In this document: one piece after another, positions 11,515 through 23,885 of the stretch
Layout: each line of letters begins with the position of its first letter
Position numbering within the stretch: the stretch's first letter is position 1
Assembly (NCBI GenBank): GCA_003313425.1
Contig: NHZP01000044.1
Coordinates: 124,001 to 188,000, forward strand
Direction: 5' to 3'
DNA from: Pseudopyrenochaeta lycopersici
Lineage: Eukaryota; Ascomycota; Dothideomycetes; Pleosporales; Pseudopyrenochaetaceae
DNA length: 64,000 nucleotides
Notes under the pieces: generated by a model
The model's input: the letters and a program-made list of their open reading frames with translations, nothing else
What the model was told of the DNA's origin: nothing
The model's database searches: none
Program-made: the position numbers and the translations under genes

Positions 11515-12429
11515 TTACAAGTGCGTATCGAACCACAACAAAGCTTGTAAGAATGCTGCCTCCTTTGCAAGTTTCTGCTTTTGTATACTCAGATCGCAGC
11601 GCACTGCAAAACCATGCGTGGTCCCTATATACAAATTAATTTGCGCAGAAACTTCTACCTTACTCAAAATGCTTTCTGATTCACTTCTCTTGTCGGGTGG
11701 GAACATAAAATCGTCTTGGGCGGCTGCGATAGCCAGGGGTGCTTTGATTGCTTCTAACTCAGCCTTTTCGACGAAAGATGGATGGGCCATGTATCCGCAG
11801 TTGAGCTTTACATTATCCAAAAATCTTACGACGTATTTCGCCCGGAAGCAATACCCAACCGCCCCGATCCCCTGCACCAAAATGTTTGTATGTTTGCTTT
11901 CATATTAGAGGTATGAGGAACTAACCTTGCACCCATATTGAGATCGCATCACTGATAAGCAGACGTCGACAACTGGGTCAACTGCTGAGGGAAGATGCTG
12001 GACCTTGTTTTCATTGTACGTGCCGTGCAGCCATGCTATAATGTCAAATTCTACGGGGTGGTTCAATAAGACTAGATCACCGTAGAATAAGTCAGGCATC
12101 ATCACGAAGTAGCTAAACCAAAATTTTAGCTTCACCTTCTCGGTTAGATAGCTATTTTGTGTACCCATTTGATGCAAATTGATCTGTAAGAAGCTGTGCG
12201 TTGATGAATGTGTGTCCTACCACATCTGTAAGGCTGGAAATATCTCGTAAGTTACTGTATTGCGAAGAGCATCAATATTGGCTTACAATAGTATCCCTTT
12301 ATCCGAAGAATTGTTTCTTGGTTCTGAAATGTAAACTTCTAGATTATCGTAGGTCTCAAGCCGACCGAGAGCGGCACCCTTATGCTTGACACCCTTGTAA
12401 CAACAAGATCCGGGAGGATGCGAGGCCAT
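11515..12429 (-). CDS. Dienelactone hydrolase family protein
   Basis: Four exons: 12429-12287, 12233-12165, 12112-11926 and 11871-11515. The introns are 53, 52 and 54 bp, all GT..AG, and the sum is 251 codons plus stop, the usual family size. It is an alpha/beta hydrolase of the dienelactone hydrolase type. The likely nucleophile is Cys141 in GYCFRA, with Asp186 or Asp187 in AQDDFMF and His219 in TTHGF completing the triad. The N-terminal blocks LTDVVGHTFIN and VMMPDLFYGD are characteristic. The family cleaves cyclic lactones or esters; fungal members often sit in secondary-metabolite clusters. Oddly, the Gly that usually follows in GxCxG is Arg143. The gene diverges from the dead C2H2 regulator at 12785 with a shared upstream region, and it is the only intact gene of this three-gene group. 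Confidence 0.9.
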
Positions 12430-12784
12430 GGCGACAGAGTGATCACAGTTTCAGATCAGGAGGAAAGACCGGTTAAGATTTATTAATCAGAAAGAAGTGG
12501 GGGATTGTATGATATTCGTGGCTCCTGTGGGCTATATGTATCTCTATATTTCCGTTTTGTCTACTGGAACGTGAAAAAACGAATCCGTGCAGACAGACCC
12601 GGTCTCCGGTCGCGGTTGGATTTATGGTTAACTCTGGTGTTTTCCCCGAAAGTGGAAAGCCCGATCAACCCCACTGACGGGGCATAATTTACATGCAAAT
12701 ATGGGAGCTACCCTATAAATCTCCGATTCCAATCAACATTGTATCTCATCGTTTTGCTCCGAACCACAGCGAATCGGACCTTCC
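12430..12784. promoter_or_regulatory. Divergent promoter region, DLH / C2H2 regulator
   Basis: A 355-bp intergenic region lies between two divergent start codons. A CTATAAAT sequence near 12712 is placed suitably for the rightward gene. No operator repeat could be identified by eye. Confidence 0.45.
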
Positions 12785-14062
12785 ATGGAACAGTCAAGGA
12801 TCATAATCTCTTCATCCATGGGGGGAGGGGTAGAAAGAAATTCTGCACCAGATGCCCCTCCCATGGTAGCTTTCATGTCTAATTTTCGTTCTAGACAACC
12901 AAATAGGCTCTCTAAAGCACGCCAACACCGCTGTAGCATGTGCTTGCAGACTTTTGCGCGTAGTGAACATCTCGTGCGGCATGAACGCTCGCGTAAGCCA
13001 GGCCCTCATTCCTCTGAAGTCGCTGACCCTGGTTGAAGACCGAGGGGAGAAACCTTTTCGATGCAATATTTGCAGCACCCAATTCACTCGCAAGGACCTC
13101 ATTAAAAGACATATCCAGAAATAACACCCTGGGGAGACAGACAACCAGGAGTCTATAGTAGTTCTTCAGACCAGACCTCAAGGCCCCACCGTGGACATCG
13201 GCCTCTCTAGACAGTACCTGGATCTACATAACCCTGGGATGGCTTCAGATATGCCACTTTACTCTAATTTTGGCTCAATAGGGAATTGGGAGCCTTTAAC
13301 TCCAACTTCTGCTGGAGTGCCCAACTAACTAATTGGCTCGCGAGCTGAATTCGTTGGCCCAGCCTCTGATCTCTTCGATTTCGATAACTTTTTGTGTGAC
13401 ATGAACTTTACCGATGGTATACGAAATTTTCACAGCACAATAATTCGGCCAGACATGGCGACCAGTGCCAATCCAAGAGTAACAAGTCCTCCACTATTAC
13501 TAGATGTAGAAGTAGATACCTCGGCCCCCTCTACCCTACTCAGGGCCTCGGAACATGTTTCAGCCACTAAAACGCTGACTTCACTTGGCTCCTTTGAGAT
13601 CTCAGAATTGAAACGGACAGCGATTGCCGCCGAAATGGAGTCAGTACGCAACCTGGTAGAATACAGCAGATCTTTTGGTCTTGTTAGTCAACTAATATGA
13701 ATTCAGACCCAACCACACGAGAAATTTAAAATTCCTTCTTGCCTACAATTGGAACGGTTCATTACCGCATGTTTCGACTCCCTCTTCAGCCTTCTACCCT
13801 GCATACACCTTCTGACGTGGAGGGCCGAGGATGCACACCCGTGCCTTCTGTCAGCAATGGCCTCTGTTGGCGCAAAGTACTGTAAGCGGCATGATTTAGC
13901 GACAGTGCTCCATCGGGCGGCACGAGCTGCCGCACTAAGCCAGGTATCTATGCAAGTGTCGATGGTATCCGTGAAACTAATTTTTGATGAAGTTTGCAGC
14001 CTTAGAGAATAGAGTATGTGATCAGCCGCTTTGGTTGATGCAAGCATTATTCTTGGTCATTA
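12785..14062 (+). pseudogene. C2H2 zinc-finger transcription factor, inactivated
   Basis: Exon 1 starts at ATG 12785. A 46-bp intron (12993-13038) restores the first finger CSMCLQTFARSEHLVRH..H, followed by a GEKPF linker and a second finger CNICSTQFTRKDLIKRH. TAA at 13122 falls inside finger 2, and further in-frame stops are TAA 13326 and TGA 13698; no shift is needed between them. The part after 13740 (ERFITACFDSLFSLLPC, then WRAEDAHPCLLSAMASVGAKY) resembles the fungal transcription-factor homology region. The frame is lost again near 14010, and the remnant PLWLMQALFLVIS ends near 14062, where the antisense P450 tail begins. Such C2H2 plus fungal_trans proteins often regulate neighbouring metabolic genes, here presumably the hydrolase and P450. 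All three stops fit C-to-T or G-to-A mutation. Confidence 0.8.
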
Positions 14063-15600
14063 GCCACCGTGATGGCAACGTGCTCTACTTGGGAGAACTT
14101 TTTCCCAGGGCATGGACGATTGCACTCACTCCATGGATTGTACACTTCGGGGCTGGGCATGACTATCTGTTCGCGGTCGTGTATCGGACCATCTCCCGAC
14201 ACGACTTGTATCTACCGCGACGGTTTATACTCGAGGTTGTCATTCCCCAAGTATCGTGGATGAGAATGGAGGGCATTCAGCTTGAGGATTACTCGGGTGT
14301 GCGGCGGCATGATTACAGTTTGTTTCTGAATAGTGAGTGAAGCAGATTGGCTCTTGGTTCCTTTTACGATTCTCAGAAGCGGGTCGTACAATCGCAGTGT
14401 TTCAAGCTAGCTGACGTCAATACAACTTTTCGTCTTTACATATGACTCACCAAGAGGGCCAGAGTCCGAACAAGCTTAGGAAATATGCTGTAGCCGGCTT
14501 CAAAGATATCTAGCTTACCCAAGATGTTGCGAACCCCTCGGCCATCCATTCCAGTATCTCCGAGTGGATAGCCAGAAGCATAAAAGTAAACACCAGTGAA
14601 TGCGACGTGGCATCATGGCCCGCAAAGTTGAACCCGAAGATAGTTCCAATCACCTCGTCTTGGGTTATGAGCTTGTCATCCAAGGAAGCCCGCACTAGGG
14701 ATGTGATGAGATTGCCCTGCACTTTTTCCTCCTGCCCCTGCTGGGCCTGTTCTTCAAACATGTCAAGAATATATTTCCTGAATTGTTCTGTGGCGTGCCT
14801 CAGCCTCCAAGGCGCGGAATGGAGGTGAGGCCTTTCAAAGCTCGTGGTTTAAGGGCAAGGACCAAGATGGCATTCTCAAGGATGACTGTTAGAGCGTCGA
14901 AATAGCTCAGTGAGCCTGAATGAGATATTGTCTTCTTGTCATGTGCTCCGTAGAAATCTTATGACTTTTCAAAGGCGGCATGGATGAGTACGTCCAGAAC
15001 GAGTGTTCTGGTATCTGTCGCCACGGTAGAGTGTCCACGCACAGAAGTATTATCTTTCCAGTAATGAAGAAGCTGCTGGCCCTGGCGAAGCGATTCTGTC
15101 CACACTAACAGATTGCTCTGCTCATTGAAACTCGCAGCCGTGCACTTCCGTTGTCGTTGCCGATCGAGACCATTCATGGTAGATCTGTTCGGGCCGAACA
15201 GGTAGTTCCAGCATGGCCAACAGCTCTACAGGACGGGTGAATTCGCACTGTTGTTCCCTTCTCACGACATCGTGAATCGCATCCGCATCGCACATGAAGA
15301 TCCAATTATTCCCAGGAGTTGCGGACATAAAGGCGTCACCGAGTTCAATGTTGCGCGAGCTTTCTCATCGAACTCCCAACTTAGGTGGCAGAAGTAGCCA
15401 TTGCCGAACGGAATATGTTGGAGTGTTGGGAGGAAGTAGCGAGCCAGGAGCATCTATAATAAGTTTTCGGGACTGTTTGGCATGATGACAATAGGAAGAC
15501 CGACCTTGCGTTCGATAAGATAACTGTGGGCTAGACTCCAAGCTGTAGAAACAAGAAGGAGGATTAGGGGCAACAATATGGCCAAAGCTATGGAAAGCAT
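14063..15600 (-). pseudogene. Cytochrome P450 pseudogene
   Basis: The protein starts at ATG 15600 with a hydrophobic anchor (LSIALAILLPLILLLVSTAW). Recognisable blocks follow in order: LQHIPFGNGYF, GDAFMSATPGNNWIFM, RPVELLAML, DRQRQRKCTAASFNEQ, the I-helix FNFAGHDATSHS, LETLRLYDPLLR, and the haem loop WSECNRPCPGKKFSQVEHVAI near 14070-14125. The frame is broken by TAG at 15454-15456, by shifts near 15340, 15175 and 14810, and by a stop near 14212. In the haem loop, two positions that are usually Gly are altered. The last 30-40 residues expected after KKFSQVE are missing; the sequence runs directly into the antisense end of the C2H2 gene. It is a class II microsomal monooxygenase relic, probably once part of the hydrolase/regulator group. 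Confidence 0.82.
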
Positions 15601-16837
15601 ACTGAAATGATGTGCAGGCGAAAGAACGCTGTCAGCCCTCTGGGAAAGTGAAATCGCGTAACTGGCTGTAGAACGATCGGCGAAGGTCGATGGCAACTTT
15701 GCTTTCAGAGACAGAAACTAAGGGCAGAGGTTGAGCCTACGCTCTTCGTCATTGCCTGTTGTACCCCCATCCGGTGAGTTATCTGCTGGGCCGCATCGCG
15801 TTCCGTAAATGAATAAAATTGTTCGATGTGACATGCAATATGAGATGCATAGGCAGGGAATCCGTGCGCATCCTTGCCATGCCGGGTACACATCCTTGTC
15901 TTGTACAAGCCTTCTCCAATCCTATAATTTCCGCTCCCGCTTCCGCCCGTTACGACCATATCACTCCAGCCCACCACCGTTACGAGCACGTTGGGTCAAG
16001 CCCAGGACCCTTATCGGTCAAATAAAGAACGGTCGGCGCACGACGACTGTGTCACACCACCACCTGCCAGCAAAAACCAGTACATCTGTAGTCAGCCACG
16101 GGCTGCCCGGTCGGTTTCAACCTACCTCAAGAAGAAAGCCAAGATCTAGATACTTTGTCAGTGAATCAGGCAGGTTTATTTATTCATAGTTGTAATAAAC
16201 GTCATCCTATTTTGTTTATTCCGTGAAAATGAGCTCCAGGAAATAGATTATGAAGCCAGCCGCAGGGAGGCCCGTGCCGACTAGGCTGAAGAAGTTGCTA
16301 TGTCGTCCGCCTAGAAAGGCTTGTGGGGGACTTCAAAGCATTCTGGCGTGTACTCATGGAAACTGAATGAAAATTGTGTTGACGACTTCGACACGTTGAA
16401 ATGAGATCCAGTCCACTATTTACTTCATCTGAGAGCTTGATAAAGCTTGCTCATTTGTCGTTCATATACTCTGGCTAGCAACTGCCACCCCCTCCTCCTC
16501 TTCCACCCCAAACTACTTGACTCGAGACCTATTCTTTGAGTTTTCACTAGGTTCTAAATTGATCGAATATTGTGTTTGCCCTTTTCAGATCTGCTACGAG
16601 GCGGTGCTATTTCCATCTTGGAATGCGTACACGAAGACACACTCGGCCCATGTTGGGTTTCGGATCCTAAAATCATGTCCACCAGTCACGGCACTTTGAT
16701 AGCTACGAGAGGAAATCGAAACTGGAGTTACATTCTCCGGTGCTGTCATCTCCGCGTAGACACTCCATTGGTGAGTATACGCCTTTCTTGACGCTATGCA
16801 GTTCTCGGGGCTTATCCTGATACAGTCATACGTCAAT
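15601..16837. other. Intergenic stretch, nothing recognised
   Basis: This is normal-composition DNA upstream of the dead P450. Overlapping short frames on both strands carry no recognisable domain. A CT-rich run CCCCCTCCTCCTCTTCCACC lies near 16487-16506. I see no transposon terminus before the Tc1-like element at 16838. Confidence 0.4.
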
Positions 16838-18157
16838 TGTTTTGGTTGCCAAGCGAGGTCGCTTAATACGCGTCGCACAACTAGCACATTTTAGCCACCT
16901 CTCAAAATGCCACCACGTCGCTAGTTTGGCACAGAAATCTTAGGAAATGCCTGCTAAGGGCCTAATTTAACGCCTCTAGAGCAACAGGTAATTATCCCTA
17001 AAGCTAAGGATAGTATTTTAGTTATAGAGCTTATAGCTAAGTTTAAGCGTTTACAAAATTGCATCTGCACTACTATTTAACTTACTTAAACTTAAGTAAC
17101 ACAGGATAAAGCCCCTTATTCTAGGCGCCTTTAATTACTATTACCTTATTAGGAAAAGATTATCTATTATATAATACGCGCGCAGCTAAAGATTAAGTAC
17201 TTAGAGCTAGCTTAAGCTAGCGTAGTTATAAACTATAATAGTACCTCTTTAAAGCTACCTAGTACTAGTATATTATATTAATTACTTAAGAGATAAGGCC
17301 TTACTAAATATTACTATAAAAAGCGTCTAAAGCTATACCTAGTTTATACTTAGTAGCGTTATACGTTTTATAAGACGTACTCTACTTTTCTATAGTATTA
17401 CTATACTCTTAAGTTCTTAGATAAGTACTTAATTTAGAAGGGCTTAGGCTATAATAATAAGTAGTACTTTTACTATTTATAAGAGAAATAGAAGAGAGAG
17501 ATAATTACTCTTATTAGTACTAGTAAGAGGCCTGCGTAGATAGTGTAGGGCGCTATATAGCTTAATAAATAAGGGCAGGTAAGGAGGAGTAGGCTAGTTA
17601 TAATAGAGTGTAATCTAAGTACTCTATAAAGTAGCTACTCTACTAAAAGTTATATCTAAGCCTTAATAGAGGGTCTCCTGCCTACCTATAAGCGTTTACA
17701 GCTCTTTATATAAGATAACGCGCGCATCTATATATTAAGGAGAGTATGGGCTTAGCTAGCTAAGTAAGGTATTAATACTATTATCTAACTACCTTACTTA
17801 CTAGACCTTAACCCTATTAAGCACCTCTAGTAGCACCTTAAAAAGCGTATAAATTACTTCTATCCTTAATATAATAACTATAGAGTAGCTAAATAGGAGT
17901 AGGATAGTTTCTATAAGGCCTTAAAGAGGTGCTAGCGCAGCATACTAAGCAGCCTTATTAAGACGCTAATTTTAAGTATGCCTTATCGAATTTACGCCTG
18001 TAAGAAGGCGCAAGGCTGGTAAGTAAAGTACTAGCTCCTAGATATCTCCTTAGCCTAAAAAATTTATATTATTATTAAGTTTAAGGCTATTTTTCTATAT
18101 TGTTGTGATACAGCCCTGGTGTTGGCGATACGTGGGGCAAGCTTGGCAACCAAAACA
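16838..18157 (+). mobile_element. Tc1/mariner-like transposon, RIPed, 17-bp TIRs
   Basis: Perfect 17-bp inverted termini (TGTTTTGGTTGCCAAGC at 16838-16854, its complement at 18141-18157) bound 1320 bp. The transposase frame begins MPPRR at 16907 and runs in one plus frame to about 18020, interrupted by many TAG and TAA codons. Diagnostic blocks are DNARIYILRRVW (the aspartate block) near 17710 and PYLLDLNPIKHL near 17800, whose usual partner is SPDLNPIE/H in the DDE catalytic centre. Composition is RIP-like inside but normal outside. The flanks do not show a clean TA duplication, so the outer bases may have mutated. Confidence 0.82.
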
Positions 18158-18924
18158 TATGACCAAGAACTGTATACTCCCCTTATAATCAAACTTTATT
18201 CGTTAAACTCTCGCTATTGAACCGGGAACCGTTGAATATCACAACATCAAAACTTTTCTCTGCTTTCATCGAACCACATTATTCCTTTAGAATGTTACAA
18301 GAACTCACTCTTCACTTATACGCTACTTTCTTGCCCTGGGTTGAATGCACCCACCCACAGCTATAGTTAGGGGTTGCCCTTCTTTTAGCGTCATACTATT
18401 GTTGGCCTCTATGGTATTTCCGTTTACACCGGTATTGTATCCACAGAAGATCGTTGAGATTCTATACTGGGGTCCTTGTGAGTAAATCTTTGATTAATGA
18501 AGTGACACTTAGCTAAACGGCCAACAGTCGTGGGATGATCATGATGTACTCTTAGTGGGCGATCATAACTATTCAGTAGGACACTCAATCTTATATTGAA
18601 AAACGTTGCCTTCTGAAAACGCTACGGACTGTAGAAGCGATTAGCACACACTATTACGCTAATGTTAATGATGTTTCCAGAGATCTCTTTAACGAAACGA
18701 ACGAACGGTTTGTTATTCGAGTGCTCAGAGAATGTATCTATATTGTCACTTCCTAGAAGATGTTGCTGAAATTTACAAAACCTCAGCTAGTTTCTCGTGG
18801 GATGCATACATGAACAGACTCCTCAATTCTTTCGGCGCTTCAGTCACCAAACATTACACAATCTTGCCCAGGGCAGCCACGAATATCGCCCAGTGCCCAA
18901 TAGCGACAACTCTCCACGAGCGAT
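18158..18924. other. Flank between Tc1 element and HET remnant
   Basis: No gene could be supported here. Several short frames between 18730 and 18990 overlap on the plus strand and may be debris of the 5' part of the following HET-type gene, but no HET-domain motif is legible. Confidence 0.35.
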
Positions 18925-20453
18925 ATGCGTATCTTGCGGTCTGAGATTATGGTCCCTTACAAAGAAGAGCAACCTGGATTCTTAAATCTTGAAAGATATG
19001 AGTACGAATTTTTAGAGGCCAATTTGATCACCACTGGGTGGAAGAAGGCTGTGTATTGGGAGCTGCCGGACAGTTGCATCCCCGGGTACGAGGATCTGGG
19101 ATCAGACTGGATGCTTTTGACTCAAGCATCTTTTAGCGCGTTGAAAAATATGGATTCCAAGCTGAAACGAAACTATAATTATTAAGTACTGAGCATGGAG
19201 AGAAAAAGAGAGTCGGGGTCTATTGGATCCCAAAAGTTTGTTTGCAGATATAGTACATATTGGATATCCAGACTTCCGAAATGGTCCTCGCACCGCGAGC
19301 CATAGATCATTGCCCGTGGACAGTCGTAAAGACACGGAAGACCTAGCCATCGGTGAAGTGATACAGAAGGCACTAGAAAACCTCGATCTCGACGAGGAAA
19401 CAAAAGGTGAGATGCTGGATTTCATTGCCCTACCGGACGGTCAGCTATATTTTAAATCCCTCTGTCTCCTTCAAGAAGCTGCAAAAGCTCAGCTAGAAGC
19501 GACTGATACGCTGAACAAAATCTATGCCCTCCCGAATCTTGCAATAGATCGCGAGGATCTGGGCATTGAAGTTGACTACACAAATCAGCTACTGGGCTAT
19601 ACGCCACAGTTGCTCGCGCAATCTACAGTCAGGGCGACCTTGCCCTGCTAGCCTATTGCAGGAACAGTAGAGTAACTAGTCTCCCCAGTTGGGCATTGAA
19701 CCTTTCTGGCGAACAAAGCTATGTCCCAATCCGGGAGCATTGTGGCCATTCACGAACCGGTTCGTCTGCTTTCGATTTGAGCCTAGGAAAGAAAACCATG
19801 GTTGTCTCTGAAAGTGATAATCCAAAAACTTTGCGGCTGTACAGTGTTATGGTTGATACGGGTTACCTAATTATGTTGACGTCATGCGAGCAAAATTCAA
19901 TCGGGACGAAGTGACTACCGAGATTAGGAAGCACACAATTCATTGGACACGAAAAGCGTACGGCTCCTTAGATCCTGTTGAATGTGAAGCATATCTGACC
20001 GCAGAACATGCGAGGGAGGCGGCTTGGAAGACTCCAATATTGGATCATTGCAGAGTCGGCCAAGGATTCCATGGTGCAGGCCCAGAAACAGAAAAGGAAT
20101 ACAATCCTCATTTGATCTATAGAACAGAGACACCAGATGCGGATGTTACGAGGTTTGTGGACATCTACTTTTCGCAAGTGATAGCTGCTACAAACGGAAC
20201 GAAGCCTTTCAGAACCAGCAAAGGGTATGTTGGGCTGAGGCAAGTCGTTGTTGAAGAGGCAGACAAATTACCTGTTTTCCTTGGCTGTGAAGTATCGGAT
20301 TTGTTGAGGCCAAGTGACTCGGGTCATCGATTGGTAGGGGCGCATATGTGCATGGAATCATGTTTGGCGAACTTTTTGCACATGACCAGCGTGCAGTTCT
20401 ATTTGAACTATCTTAGTCTTTGTAGTTTAGGCACCGGTTTTGGTATAAATTAA
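18925..20453 (+). pseudogene. HET-type protein remnant, frameshifted
   Basis: From about 19500 the sequence shows C-terminal hallmarks of fungal HET proteins: a block ending in EVDYTNQLLGY, then GDLALLAYCRNS...SLPSWA (near 19640-19695) and RTSKGYVGLRQVV (near 20215), followed by VFLGCEVSDLLRP and HRLVGAHMC. These sit in three different frames (19223-19651, 19696-19914, 19884-20453), so at least two shifts, or unrecognised introns, separate them. The N-terminal HET signature (SYTWG) is not found. The piece at 18925-19185 (with LPDSCIPGYEDLGSDWMLL) may be its degraded upstream part. The gene is probably dead; the alternative is an intact gene with introns I could not place. Confidence 0.55.
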
Positions 20454-21482
20454 ATCTTATATTCTGTACGCTGCTTTTAAGAGCTGTGGCAGGCCTCAAG
20501 TAAGAGCTCGCATGTTGCGCGGAGTAATCGGGTTGACAATCAGAACAGGTGCTCGTCAACAAGCTCTTTTATGCTTCGAAATCTACGACCGACAATTATA
20601 ACGTCTTCCACGTATTGAAACCTGATCCGTTTAGCAAGTAATCCCTTCGTTATCTTCATTTAGAGCTATAATGCTGGTTAAATCAACCAGGAATAAAGCT
20701 TTCGCAATAAGCTTGATCCGGAAATCTAAATTCAAGAGGGAACCGCGATGATATATTAAGCTCTGAAGGTTGAAGCAGATGATCGTATTATTCTTGCCCA
20801 GGCTATTGTAACTGCAATTATTGCAGGTGCTACAGATGAAAGACTAAAGATTTCTAAGAGCGCATTAACGAAGTGTGACTATCGTCATGCTTACTTCACA
20901 GCGGGGATTCGTGAAACATCTCCGGGATACAGATTAATATACGGTTCAACTTGGAAATAGGCTGGAAATTTTCCAGGTCTCCTTCTTTGCGATCTAGCAA
21001 ATCACGACTGGGAGTAGGATATATCTAGACGCTGGCGAACTGCTAATGGTGAGATTTGCACCTGCGACCAGATTAATCAGCGGCAGAATCACGATTCGCG
21101 ATTGGTTGGTAAGCAGATTAGTACAGACTGAAATTCAGAAGTTGTTGATGAGTGAACAAATAATTGGAGAACCGAGCACCAAAGGGTAGTGGATCAGTAA
21201 ACAAGTGCGTGGTAGTAGCCGCTTTTACTCTTCTCTTACCTACCGTCACGTATTGATACCAAAAATTACAAAGGGAAAATTCATTTGACCCTCGCACCAA
21301 GGCACTAGTCGCCAATCACACTAGATATGTTGTAGTACACGTACGCTAAGAAGTCTGCAATGAACACAGTGCAACCTGTACTTTTAGTCAGCATCTTACA
21401 CTCCCGAGACCCCTGAAAGCACTATTGTTCAACGAGGGACAACAGCAGAATCCTGGAGCAAGCTCACATTACTCGTGAAACG
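20454..21482. other. Intergenic stretch, nothing recognised
   Basis: About 1 kb of non-RIPed sequence without supportable reading frames, repeats or RNA genes. Confidence 0.4.
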
Positions 21483-22258
21483 GTGAGTGTAACCAGTACT
21501 GCAATGACCGCCTATAACTCAGCCAGCGTCCAGGAGCTACTCATACAGTATCCTCACAAGAATCATTTCGACCAAATGGCTGAAAACACTACGACGAAGC
21601 GCTTTCTGGACGGCAACAAGGCCTGGCGTCCGACATGGACTACACCGATAACTATGGAGCAGATGAGAACACTTGGAACTGAACCAGGCAACCCTCTCAC
21701 CATCAGTATGTAATCATGTCCCATTAGTTTGCGACACCGTTCTATAGATCAGTAATATCGCTTACACTGGTGACAAGTCACATGTATGGATCCCCGCTGT
21801 GAACCGACACAATTCCTTGGTGGGGACATTATGTTTGCTGCCATTAAGAACGCAGGTGGAAGGCCTACTTCAGATGCTATCCGTAGCATTCTAACGGTCC
21901 GGAGCTTGAATACTGTGAGCACTGGAGGGACGGTAGCGGTAATTCACCACACTGGTAATCATCCCCCAAAGACAGGCGACCAAAAGGTTACAAGATAGTC
22001 CAAACGCTGACGGTGCATGCAGATTGCGGCATGACGCATGTAAGTGAAGAAGAGATCAAAGCTAAGATCAAAAAGAGGACTCCAGCTGAATCTGAGCGCG
22101 GGGCTGCAATCGATTTCGGTACTTTCAGTACTGAGGAGTTTGAAGATGTCATAATAAGCGATGTACAAATTCTAAAATGCGAAAAGATGTTGGAGGGTAT
22201 GGACATACTTGGTTTCGCATTTATAACTGAAACTGGAGAGCTGAAGCGCGTGGTCTAG
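21483..22258 (+). pseudogene. Unrecognised gene fragments
   Basis: Three short plus-strand frames (21483-21713, 21786-21998 and 22013-22258) lie in succession in different phases. The last, ending ITETGELKRVV, has the feel of a genuine C-terminus with a charged helix (SEEEIKAKIKKRTPAESE). No domain is recognised. They may be exons of one small gene or pieces of a decayed one; a splice model joining them could not be established. Confidence 0.25.
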
Positions 22259-22999
22259 CGATGCCCCAAGTGGTAGTCCCAACGTCAGGCGCACAGCAGG
22301 AAATTTTTAAGTAGCAAGTAGATGTTGCAGACATCGAAATAATGCTAAGACGTTGAACCATGAAAGCCACAGAATTTATGAGGCTTAACCTTGCCAAGTG
22401 GTGTAAAGATATATGCCTAAGCCTACTACTAGGGTCCATGTCTCTAATCCCCTATCTCCCAAGATTCAGAGGCCTATACTTTCTATGCCGGCCGGACACC
22501 TCCATGTCTAATCCTGGGCCATCTTTCCAAGTCTCATGTCGCTCTTTACAAAATGGTGCGGGCGGGAAGATTTGTCTTGTGCGGAGAGTGTGGTATGTTG
22601 AATCGGGCTGCTATGGCTGCAACACATGCGAACTTAGTGAAGGAATGCATTAAAAGCGGAGTCTGTTGGACGTGGGTTGGGTATGCGCAGCTTGCAGAGA
22701 CCTTCCGTATCGGGCGTCCTAGACCATCTTCTTATCCTCGGCATTTCTTGAGATACACAAGCGGCAGTCCACCTTATGAGAGAGTGCTATGAAGCGAAAT
22801 TCCATATGTTGAGGTAGTGACAACAGCATTTGGAAATAAAAAATTTGATATTTCATTTGTCTTTCATGTATCAAGGTGGCTGGCTAAATTGTTCGGTCGA
22901 TCCGCCCTGTTTCTGTATTAGTACTCGTACTTCAGCTTTAATCACAAGCTGAGTATGCACTTGTAGCATTTGTGGTGTAAAATTGACTATCATCTAATT
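22259..22999. other. Short fragments, nothing assigned
   Basis: Overlapping plus-strand frames at 22360-22653 and 22553-22792 contain a Cys-rich stretch (LCGECGMLN) but no recognisable family. No repeats or transposon ends are seen. Confidence 0.3.
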
Positions 23000-23873
23000 G
23001 TTCTTCGCGCAATCATAGGTCCACATCGGAACTCAGCATTACTTTGCGCATCACCTTCAATCTCCTTTCTGCACACATCCAAGCCGTCTCTTTCCCTCAT
23101 CGCGATGTCTTTCAAAACGTGCCGCGCAGCCTCATCAATCATCGCATTCTCCCCATCCAACTATGCGACCTGCTCATGTAGCTCCATGAAAGCCCACGCC
23201 ATTCCAACCAACAAATCGCGATGCGTCACCCAGCGCATGCCCATCCATACCGTCCACACCACGAATGTAACCGTATCCGCGCTGCCCATCGAAACTGTTT
23301 CCCTCAAGTTCGTTGACTGTGGCAGACCTGCGCGGCGGCACATGTCAATCCCAAGCTCGATGATGCCGATCGCTTGACCGTCATCACTTAGTGCACCTCT
23401 TCCATGCCAGCAACACCTGGGCCTTAGGCATCGAATCCAGTTTGCGTACGGAAGACACGGACAATCGCGGGGCCGAAATTGTCAGCCACTCGGATGCGCA
23501 CAGAGGGGAGAGGTTCGAGAAGTGTTACTGAGGTGAGCCAAAGAGGCAGCAATTTGGCGAGATCGAGGTTGTTGCATGCAAAAGACGGCGGGTCGTCGAT
23601 GTTGGCTTTGGGAGAATCGATGCTTGCGTTCGTGACTGCGGGCGATGGTTGTAGTGACAAGATGATTGCATAATCGAGCAACATATCCTGCTGTGCCGAG
23701 CCAGCATCGATTGAACTAAATGGCTGTCGGCCTGTAAATTCGAGGTAAGCTGTTTCATCAGCTTGCACCATTTGCGCCGGCTTCCCGAGCTCATCGATCC
23801 AGGCCCTCACACAATCTACTTCCGTCTGAGCGAAACTGCCGAACATCCTGCCCTCCCATGAGAACTCCTTCAT
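23000..23873 (-). pseudogene. Unrecognised conserved-looking protein, broken
   Basis: The minus strand from ATG 23873 gives 149 residues (starting MKEFSWEGRMFGSFAQTE) up to a stop at 23424. Further minus-strand coding-like sequence continues in another phase, for example IIELGIDMCRRAGLPQST near 23350 and MIDEAARHVLKD near 23130. This looks like one gene broken by a stop or shift. I do not recognise the family. No signal peptide or membrane segment is evident. Confidence 0.35.
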
Positions 23874-23885
23874 TAGACGACTTTA

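Noticed and set aside
13984..14340. Plus-strand frame that might continue the zinc-finger regulator
   Set aside because: Beyond about 14062 it is the antisense of the P450 haem-loop and C-terminal exon, which read convincingly on the minus strand.
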